Source: a virus
Length of the DNA stretch: 29,238 bases
Virus record (IMG/VR): IMGVR_UViG_3300044615_000290
Span: 1-29,238 of that record
Direction: 5' to 3' (one strand)
Part shown: piece by piece, positions 22,687-29,238 of the stretch
Layout: the number at the start of each line of letters is the position of its first letter
How positions within the stretch are numbered: the first letter of the stretch is position 1
Translations under genes and position numbers: made by a program
Notes under the pieces: generated by a model
Told to the model about the DNA's origin: nothing
The model's database searches: none
What the model saw: only the letters and a program-made list of their open reading frames with translations

Positions 22687-23135
22687 CTCCAAGAAACCCT
22701 TTTAGCGGACAAGCACCAGCAGCAATGGCACAGATGGGAGCAGGACTCTCAGAGGCCGGAGGAAGGATTGGACAGTTCAACTACCAAGGTCTAGCTGACT
22801 TCGGCAAAGGAATGGCTTCCGGTATCTCAACGGGAGCTGGGAACTATTTTGCTGGGCAAGATGCCAAGAGCACCGTGTCGGCTCTAGGAAAAACAGCAGA
22901 CTTGATTCAAGACCCGCAGCAGAAACAAGCATTTCAAGACTTCTTGTCTAGCGACGAGTTCTCCAACAAACAGAAAGCTCAGATGGGCACGAACCTGTTC
23001 AACACGCTATTGGACTACGGCATGAAGTACACGATGCAGCAGAGTGACTTGGCTTCTCGTGAGCGGATTGCAGGGATGAGGGCAATGGGTGGAGGGGGAG
23101 GGATTGGCATGGAGCCTTGGAGTCCCGTTCAATAA
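22683..23135 (+). CDS. Small internal virion protein with a Gly-rich C-terminus
   Basis: The 150-residue protein begins MTPRNPFSGQAPAAMAQMG, has a Gly/Ala-rich amphipathic middle and a charged helix (DPQQKQAFQDFLSSDEF), and ends RAMGGGGGIGMEPWSPVQ. It contains no catalytic motif. It starts on the TfuA stop (ATGA) and is followed one base after its stop by the next virion gene, so it belongs to the same transcript as YcaO/TfuA. The composition (small residues, Gln, Met) fits an ejected internal protein. The Gly-rich tail directly beside a thioamidation pair is a tempting modification target, but that is conjecture. Confidence 0.7.
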   Translation: MTPRNPFSGQAPAAMAQMGAGLSEAGGRIGQFNYQGLADFGKGMASGISTGAGNYFAGQDAKSTVSALGKTADLIQDPQQKQAFQDFLSSDEFSNKQKAQMGTNLFNTLLDYGMKYTMQQSDLASRERIAGMRAMGGGGGIGMEPWSPVQ

Positions 23136-23136
23136 A

Positions 23137-24825
23137 ATGGAATACCAAACACAACAACTGCTTGAAGCGAACCGTCTGCTGTACGGTTCCATGCCTGCCA
23201 ATTCATTTGGTCAGCCAGAGGAAGCGATGGACTACCGAATGCAGCAAACGCTTCAAAGAGACCGTCAGCTATATGGCCCTGCACCAGGCAATCCGTTTGC
23301 GGATAAACAAGAGCCACAAGCCGCGCCTGACTCACAGCAGGAAGAGCCTATCAGGATGGATTTTGAAACACGACAACTGCTATACGGCCCTGGCCCAACT
23401 AATCCATTTGGAAGCGGGGACGCAGTGCAAGAAGCAGTGCAGCAGACAAGTGGCCCACAGCAATCGGAGTCTCTAAAGCCAATTAAGCCGAAAGGGTGGA
23501 CGCTCGACGAAGCTCCAGTAGCTCTGCGTATTCCGGCGGGATACGACCCAGCAAATCCAGATCACCAAAAAGCGTACCAAGAAGCAGAGGCAACTGCCAC
23601 AAATCCCAAGACGCTAGGCACTTTCGCTGGCGAGTATTTGACGAGTATTGAGGGTCAAAAGGGCAGAGTTCAAGCAGCGCAAAAAGCAGTGGCTGACTCG
23701 CTCGCAGAGCTAAACGGAATCAAATCCACGCTTGCATCCGGCGGGAAACAAATGTCTACACCTGACTATGGACGGGTAACAGTGCCACTTACCAACAGGG
23801 AAATAGCGAATCTGAACGTAAGGCTTGGGACTGCCGAAGAGAAGTACAAGGCAAGCAAAGCTGCACTGGAAGAAGGGTCTGCCCCGATTGGCCCGAAGAT
23901 CATTGACGTTACTCTACCGAAGCCGCCAGAACCCCCTGCCGAAGCTGCGCCTGCGCCAGCCAAAGAGCCAGAGCAAAAACCGCAAGGGCAGCAGAGCATT
24001 GATCAGCTAGAGGACATACCACTCTCAAGGCAGCAGATCATATACAACGCAAATGTCCAAAGTCTAAACAACTGGGCAATGCGGCAGATAGCAAGGGGCG
24101 TGAAACATGAGGCTGTAAATGCCTTCAAGAACAACGCAATGGACTCCTTGAAAGCTAGCATGAAGCCTGAGTATCGTCAGCTAGGTGATGGGCTGTACTA
24201 CTTTAAAGATCCATCCTCTGAGGGTGTGAAGGTTGAAGACCGTGGGGTTCTGCGTCGAGAGATTTACTCTGAGAACGTGAAGCAGTTCGATAAGCAGATG
24301 CAGAATCTCAACGAGATTGATGCTATGGCAAGAATGGCAGATGAGGCTGCTAAACTTAAACCAGGAGACAAACAGAGGGCGGCGTACATAACTGCACTTG
24401 GAGCAGCAACCAAGGCGATCAACACGGCAATCGCTGGAACGTCTGACGCTGTATCCTTGCAAGAATACAACAGGGTGGCATCGTCACTGAACATGGGAAT
24501 CATACAAAACCCATTACAGGCATTCAATCAGGACAGCATCGGCAAGATGTTCGGCACAAACCCAGAAGGATTCGCTGCTTTTGCAAGAGAGATACGCAAC
24601 ATTGCGGCTAACCGTTCCAAGGGAAACTACGCTACAATTAAGTCATTGGAAAAGCGTGTTGGAATTCCGCTTCAAGAGGTTCCAGATTGGTATCTGTCCG
24701 CTATCTCAAAAGACAAGGGCATAACGGTCAGCGCAGAGGAAGTCAGGTCTGCATTAGGGGCGCGGCAGCAAAATAAAGGCACGAGCTTCAAAACTCAAGG
24801 CGGGTTGAAACTAAACATCAGATAG
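23137..24825 (+). CDS. Internal virion/ejection protein with N-terminal LYGPxPxNPF repeats (T7 gp15 position)
   Basis: I choose ATG 23137, one base after the previous stop (562 residues). The frame extends to ATG 23089, but those 16 residues overlap the preceding gene. The N-terminus has three repeats: residues 1-24, 31-54 and 74-91, each ending in a LYGxxPxNxF phrase (LYGSMPANSF, LYGPAPGNPF, LYGPGPTNPF). A Pro/Ala/Glu-rich linker (about 255-295) separates them from a long helical C-terminal half with KHEAVNAFKNNAMDSLKASM and AAYITALGAATKAIN. No enzymatic motif is visible. Position between a small protein and the giant ejection protein suggests a T7 gp15-like role, forming part of the DNA-ejection channel. 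Confidence 0.75.
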   Translation: MEYQTQQLLEANRLLYGSMPANSFGQPEEAMDYRMQQTLQRDRQLYGPAPGNPFADKQEPQAAPDSQQEEPIRMDFETRQLLYGPGPTNPFGSGDAVQEAVQQTSGPQQSESLKPIKPKGWTLDEAPVALRIPAGYDPANPDHQKAYQEAEATATNPKTLGTFAGEYLTSIEGQKGRVQAAQKAVADSLAELNGIKSTLASGGKQMSTPDYGRVTVPLTNREIANLNVRLGTAEEKYKASKAALEEGSAPIGPKIIDVTLPKPPEPPAEAAPAPAKEPEQKPQGQQSIDQLEDIPLSRQQIIYNANVQSLNNWAMRQIARGVKHEAVNAFKNNAMDSLKASMKPEYRQLGDGLYYFKDPSSEGVKVEDRGVLRREIYSENVKQFDKQMQNLNEIDAMARMADEAAKLKPGDKQRAAYITALGAATKAINTAIAGTSDAVSLQEYNRVASSLNMGIIQNPLQAFNQDSIGKMFGTNPEGFAAFAREIRNIAANRSKGNYATIKSLEKRVGIPLQEVPDWYLSAISKDKGITVSAEEVRSALGARQQNKGTSFKTQGGLKLNIR

Positions 24826-24831
24826 TTCAGT

Positions 24832-27800
24832 ATGCCACAAGTCACTATTGAAGGTAAGAACGTCACGCTGAACTTTCCTGACGATATCTCAAACGAAGAG
24901 ATCGCAGCGTATGTGGATATGAAGTATCCACGCACAGGGAAAGACGTGGAGGAGGACATCAAGACTAGCCTGCTTGATTACGAGCCTACGCTGGAGGACT
25001 TCCGCAAATACAAGAGCTTCTCGCAGGAGCGTGGGTTTGAAGTTGGTGAAGCACTCAAGGGAGTTGGCAGAGGGTTGCTTGAGATGGGCAAGAGCATGAT
25101 TGGCTTGCCTGGTGCAGTGATATCAGACCCCACAGCAGTCCCTGCTTCAGCAGCAGAGGCACTAGCGCAGAACCTCGTCTCTTACGGGCAAATCCTATCC
25201 GGCGGCACAGACCCAGGCGGGAAGGTCTTCAACGCAGTAAACGGCTCTGACGAAACGCTGGCGTACTTCTCGTGGAGAGATAACCTCAACAGGGCCAAGG
25301 AACTGGCGCGAGCAGCAACGGGAGAAGCCACCCTTACAGGACTCCAAGCAAGCCCAGAGCAAGTGCAAGGACTCGCTCCTATTGCAGACCCAATGAACCT
25401 CATTGGACTTGGATTTGCTGGCAAAGCAGGGACAGCAGGAGCCAAGGCAACGCAGGCAGTAGGGACAGTTCTACGCAACACAGGCAGAGCCGCAGAAACC
25501 ATTGCAGGAGTGCCGCAACGGGCCGTTGCAGCCGCAGCAAGAGGACTTGCTGGAGTTACGCCAGAAGCAGCGGCGCAGCTAGCTGAGAGGGCTGGAACAG
25601 CCGCAGTGGTGGCTGATGTCGCTGGAAACTTGATCCCTGGTGCTGCTGAGACTGCCGCAGTTAAAGCTGCTGGGACTGCAACCAAAGCAGTTGGTGAAGC
25701 AACGCAAGCTGTGGGACGGGCTCTTGAAGGCGGTGAGAGGCAGCTTAGTGTGATTGAGCGAGCATTGCTTGATCCCACGGTTTCGGATGCAGCCAAGATT
25801 CCGCTCACGATTGCCGCGAGGGTTGTTCCACGCGAAGCCGCAGGGATTGCAGCGCAGGCAGCAAAGGCAGGGCTCACGGCAGGCGCAATCAACGCTATCC
25901 TTGAATCCTCGCAGACAACGGACGCAGAGCGCATTGGTGAAGCATTTGGTGGCGGTCTAGCTGCTGGCGGCATCATGGGCGCGTCTGCACGGCTTTATGA
26001 CGTGGCAACGGGCAAAGTGTCCAAGCAGCGTGCGCTCAACGAGGCAGGCAGGCAGCTCCGCGCATTTGAGTTGATGGGTGAAGCTCCAGAGGACTTGGCG
26101 TACAGGGCCGAGTTCATCGACAACCTGTCAAAGACGGACAAGGGCGGCAAGGCTCTTGCAACATTTGTTGCTCTGACCGACATGGCTCTTGAGCGGAATC
26201 GGAACGTCAAGGTTGTTGACGGCAGCACACACTTGGTTGATGGCAAAGTCCTAGAAGGCTGGAACGCCATTTACGACAAGAAAGACGGCACGATTTACAT
26301 CAACAAGAATAGCGCGGATCCGACCACGCTGCCGCACGAGATGACCCACTCGCTTGTGACGGACGTTGTTGCAGACGAGATTACCAACACGCTCTTTAGG
26401 CGCGACTCCGAGGGCAGACTGACTCCGCAGCTAAACAACGCTGAGACGGCAAAGCTGCTCGATGACTACATCACCAGAGCCGACAACATCACGCACCCTG
26501 ACGGCACGACCGAAGGGCAAAGAATGCGCGATAGGCTCAACAGAATCACCGACCCTGCTATTCCGACTGAGCAGGTAGTGCGAGAGCTTCGGGACATTAC
26601 GCACGAGATTGCTGCCACTTACGCCGAGGATTGGGTCACAGGCAAAGACCCGCGCAGCTTCATTCGTGGAGCAGTGCCGACAATCTGGCAGGAGGGGATC
26701 AACACAGCGAAGACAAAGCTGCGCCGTATCTTTGGCGCGGAGGTTAAGGGCAACCCGATTCTTGACCCTGTCATGGATCGCATCTTCGCCAAGGACAAGC
26801 CTGGACTCCCGCCAGAGCGTGTTGCTGTGGATATCGACCCCAAGATGTTTAAGGCAGATTTTGCTGATCGTCTGGGCGTGATGATGAACGACAAGACCCG
26901 CAAGATGCATTGGCCAGCGGTGTACGAAGGGGTCAAAGAAACGTTGCTTCAGAATGGCGGCAGGGAGCCTGCATCAAAGTACTATGCCAACAACAACGTA
27001 TCGATTCTCGATGTGCCTGATGCGGTCATCAACGATTTGACGCAGCGGACAATCACCACCAAGGCCAAGCAGAACGCTCCGTTCCTCTATCCGATTGAGG
27101 CTCAGAACATCATCACGATGAAGCAAGCCATTCGGGAAGGCAAGATGGTGAAAGCCTCGCAAGTCTTCAAGATGATGAACGAGCAGGGTGTAGCTGAAAC
27201 TGGCAACATCCGCAGGGGCACTCCGTCTGATAAAGACCTCGTTGGTATCGACATCATGTGGAACAAGGATGGCGGGGTGCAGCTATTGGCGTTTGATTAC
27301 GGCAATGCGATTGACCGTCTGGGCAAGGCTGTGGTTGGTGGCAAATCGGGGTTCAGTGACATGGCTCAAGCCCGTCGCTACATGGATGCTTACTTGGAGT
27401 ATCTCTCCAAAAACAGGTTTGCGCCAGAAGCTGCGAAGAACAGCACGGTTGCTGTGGAAGTTGACGGAGTGCCGCTAGGCAAGCAAAGACACGCTGCGCT
27501 GATTGATTCGTTCCAGATTCCAACCCCTACGAAGAGGTTTGCGAGAGAAGGCATATCAATGCTCAATGAGTTGCCAGCGGATGTTGCAGCATCCACGAGC
27601 CGCCAGGGGATGGAACGACAAGCTGGGGTTGAGATCGTTGACCTTCGCCGCATGGTTGGGCCGATTACGATTAGCGATGTGCGCGTGCCAATGGATGTGG
27701 CTAGCATGCAAGGGATTCAGCGGCATTTCCAGCCGACGAGAACCAAGTTTGAGCAGCTTCCAAACGGCAGTGTGGCGCAGGACATCTCTGGTGATCGCAT

Positions 27801-29151
27801 CGTCAAAACAGACACTACGGGCTATCGAGTGTTCGACGCACTTGGCAACCGCATTGGCATCTTCAAGACGTTCGATCAAGCAGCAGAAGCCTCTACACGG
27901 AGGTCGATGAAGGACACGGAAACCATCAACAAACTACAAGATGCCATTCAAGAGCAACGCGCAAAGGAAAGCCAAGTAAGGTTCCAGCCCAAGCGCAAGA
28001 AACAGAAGCCATTGCCTCGCACCCCATTTGAGATGGGAGAGCAGATCGCTAAACGCGAGAAGGGCATGGCTGAATCCGCTCAACGCCGGACTGACCGTGA
28101 TGTTGCTGCAATCAAAGCGAAGTTTGAAAGAGAGGGTGTTGCCACCGCAGAGGAGATGGCAATCATGCAGGAGCAGGCTATTGCCCAGCAGCAGGAGCTA
28201 TCTAGACTCTTCTCCAAGGACGTTCGTAAACCGCTCACGGAACAGGAGTACCAAGCTCTGCAAGAAACCAACAAGCTGCGCGATTACGTCGAGGCTCTAA
28301 TCAACTTTGAGAAGACACTTGGCGAAGAGCCTGTTGGAAAGGTGTACCAGCAGAATCCGCTGAAGATGACCTCCTTGCAAAAGGACGCCATCCTCCGAAA
28401 GGCTCTGTCTCTCGATACACCAGAGGCTATGCGTGCAATCCAGACTGCGCGTGAATTTGTGTCGGACGAGATGCGTGTGGCTGTTGAGCGGATGTTCGCC
28501 GCAACAGAACGTAAAGCAGCAGCGCAGAACCAGGTGATGCAACAGCAGGCAGAGGCTAGAGCCTCGCAAGTGCAACCAATCTTAGAGCCAGCCTTCGGAT
28601 TTAATCCTACTCGTCTAGTTGTTCCAGAAGCAACTCGCGTGGCTATAGACAGAATGCGTGGCGCGTTGGAGCGCACGGCGGGTGTACGGGAGCGAATCTC
28701 TATGCAGCAGCCGCAAGCTGAACCTCCAACAGGAGTGGCTTATGGAGTTAACCTTAAGAGAGTTGTGCTTGAAGCTGGGTCAAAGCCTGCTGCCCCGCCT
28801 GCAGCACAGCCGACCGTAGGTGAAGTTGTTAGGGCAAAGAAAACGCTGCGAGAGCAAGCACAGCAAGAAGCTGCCGCAATTTCCGCTGAACGCGAAGCCA
28901 AGTTAGCTGCTATGGAGCAGAATATTGCTGCGGAAGCTGCAACACTTAGCGAGGAGATGGCGAAGAAGTTCAGCAGTATTGCCAAGGAAATCGGTAAAGC
29001 AGAAGAGGTTGTCACATCCGAGCAGGAGCCGATTAAGCCCAACCGCATCATCCTCAAGATCAACAACAAGTATCGCCTCTACGGAGCAACTGCTGGACTT
29101 CTTGGGGTGTATCGGAATAGAGAAGACGCAATCAAGAAAGCAAAGAAATGA
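24832..29151 (+). CDS. Giant ejection/polyvalent-like virion protein (T7 gp16 position) with an HExxH motif
   Basis: The 1439-residue protein opens VTIEGKNVTLNFPDDISNEE, a start common in phage ejection proteins. A very Ala-rich region (about 90-400) is helical. At residues 502-506 HEMTH gives the HExxH zincin signature (H502, E503, H506), followed by mixed domains. A segment at about 987-1020 (YRVFDALGNRIGIF...) recurs in diverged form at the C-terminus (about 1405-1439, YRLYGATAGLLGVY), each ending in an A-rich helix. A charged coiled-coil run (about 1040-1400) precedes the end. Multi-domain size and position fit gp16-like proteins that enter the cell first. I see no lysozyme motif. It starts 6 bases after the previous stop, without a Shine-Dalgarno sequence. 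Confidence 0.8.
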   Translation: MPQVTIEGKNVTLNFPDDISNEEIAAYVDMKYPRTGKDVEEDIKTSLLDYEPTLEDFRKYKSFSQERGFEVGEALKGVGRGLLEMGKSMIGLPGAVISDPTAVPASAAEALAQNLVSYGQILSGGTDPGGKVFNAVNGSDETLAYFSWRDNLNRAKELARAATGEATLTGLQASPEQVQGLAPIADPMNLIGLGFAGKAGTAGAKATQAVGTVLRNTGRAAETIAGVPQRAVAAAARGLAGVTPEAAAQLAERAGTAAVVADVAGNLIPGAAETAAVKAAGTATKAVGEATQAVGRALEGGERQLSVIERALLDPTVSDAAKIPLTIAARVVPREAAGIAAQAAKAGLTAGAINAILESSQTTDAERIGEAFGGGLAAGGIMGASARLYDVATGKVSKQRALNEAGRQLRAFELMGEAPEDLAYRAEFIDNLSKTDKGGKALATFVALTDMALERNRNVKVVDGSTHLVDGKVLEGWNAIYDKKDGTIYINKNSADPTTLPHEMTHSLVTDVVADEITNTLFRRDSEGRLTPQLNNAETAKLLDDYITRADNITHPDGTTEGQRMRDRLNRITDPAIPTEQVVRELRDITHEIAATYAEDWVTGKDPRSFIRGAVPTIWQEGINTAKTKLRRIFGAEVKGNPILDPVMDRIFAKDKPGLPPERVAVDIDPKMFKADFADRLGVMMNDKTRKMHWPAVYEGVKETLLQNGGREPASKYYANNNVSILDVPDAVINDLTQRTITTKAKQNAPFLYPIEAQNIITMKQAIREGKMVKASQVFKMMNEQGVAETGNIRRGTPSDKDLVGIDIMWNKDGGVQLLAFDYGNAIDRLGKAVVGGKSGFSDMAQARRYMDAYLEYLSKNRFAPEAAKNSTVAVEVDGVPLGKQRHAALIDSFQIPTPTKRFAREGISMLNELPADVAASTSRQGMERQAGVEIVDLRRMVGPITISDVRVPMDVASMQGIQRHFQPTRTKFEQLPNGSVAQDISGDRIVKTDTTGYRVFDALGNRIGIFKTFDQAAEASTRRSMKDTETINKLQDAIQEQRAKESQVRFQPKRKKQKPLPRTPFEMGEQIAKREKGMAESAQRRTDRDVAAIKAKFEREGVATAEEMAIMQEQAIAQQQELSRLFSKDVRKPLTEQEYQALQETNKLRDYVEALINFEKTLGEEPVGKVYQQNPLKMTSLQKDAILRKALSLDTPEAMRAIQTAREFVSDEMRVAVERMFAATERKAAAQNQVMQQQAEARASQVQPILEPAFGFNPTRLVVPEATRVAIDRMRGALERTAGVRERISMQQPQAEPPTGVAYGVNLKRVVLEAGSKPAAPPAAQPTVGEVVRAKKTLREQAQQEAAAISAEREAKLAAMEQNIAAEAATLSEEMAKKFSSIAKEIGKAEEVVTSEQEPIKPNRIILKINNKYRLYGATAGLLGVYRNREDAIKKAKK

Positions 29152-29238
29152 AAAAGGAAATCTCGTTCAAGCACGTCAAGTCCATCGACCAGACCGACAA
29201 GCGTTCTGCCAAAGTTCTGCACCAAGAGCTAGGCACGC
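29148..29238 (+). CDS. Start of a further gene, cut by the window end
   Basis: ATG 29148 overlaps the previous stop by 3 bases (ATGA), and the frame remains open to the end (30 codons). It begins MKKEISFKHVKSIDQTDKRS and is basic. There is no family to assign from this fragment. Tight coupling suggests it continues the ejection/virion operon. Confidence 0.6.
   Translation, partial: MKKEISFKHVKSIDQTDKRSAKVLHQELGT

Noticed and set aside
25182-25976. 264-codon minus-strand frame inside the giant ejection protein gene
   Set aside because: The Ala/Pro/Ser-rich translation is the complement of the Ala-rich coding region of the + strand gene.

Overview
The window is a continuous stretch of the late (virion) half of a tailed-phage genome. 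Every credible gene lies on the + strand, and genes are packed tightly, with ATGA or TAATG stop/start overlaps at most junctions. The products are a large terminase, a podovirus-type portal, scaffold, an SU10-family-like major capsid protein, a T7-gp11-like tail adaptor, a T7-gp12-like nozzle, tail fibres, a lysis cassette, and T7-gp13/14/15/16-like ejection proteins. This points to a short-tailed (podovirus) phage of a bacterium. The host cannot be named. Most genes lack a Shine-Dalgarno sequence, which suggests a host lineage that depends little on SD pairing. No integrase, repressor, tRNA or CRISPR array is visible.

Layout. 1-686: the end of an unrecognised gene and a DUF1599/Nmad1-like small protein. 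687-1297: the only long gap, rich in hairpins and short repeats, with a few tiny ORFs, directly upstream of the terminase. 1298-6430: terminase large subunit, portal, an HExxH protein and a small protein. 6431-8617: scaffold and major capsid protein, preceded by an 81-bp spacer whose hairpin arms can pair in alternative ways. 8618-8800: a spacer holding a tandem, apparently covarying RNA-like hairpin motif. 8801-10293: a small protein and the tail adaptor. 10296-14616: fibre genes, including a 964-residue fibre with a glycine-rich tip. 14609-15894: a basic protein, two small membrane proteins, an M15 endolysin and an acidic protein. 15894-19112: nozzle and another fibre-like protein. 19109-29151: the ejection-protein cluster. 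29148 to the end: the start of another gene.

The main surprise is at 20540-22686. A YcaO-domain protein and a TfuA-like protein are translationally coupled inside the ejection-protein operon, between the gp14-like protein and two further virion proteins. YcaO plus TfuA is the known pair for ATP-dependent peptide-backbone thioamidation, seen in RiPP pathways and in methyl-coenzyme M reductase maturation. No separate precursor peptide fits between the overlapping genes. The likeliest substrate is therefore a phage virion protein or a host protein. This is an inference, but it would make a phage-encoded protein-thioamidation system. Secondary points of interest are the structured leaders at 687-1297, 6421-6501 and 8627-8793, and two HExxH metalloprotease-like virion-region proteins.
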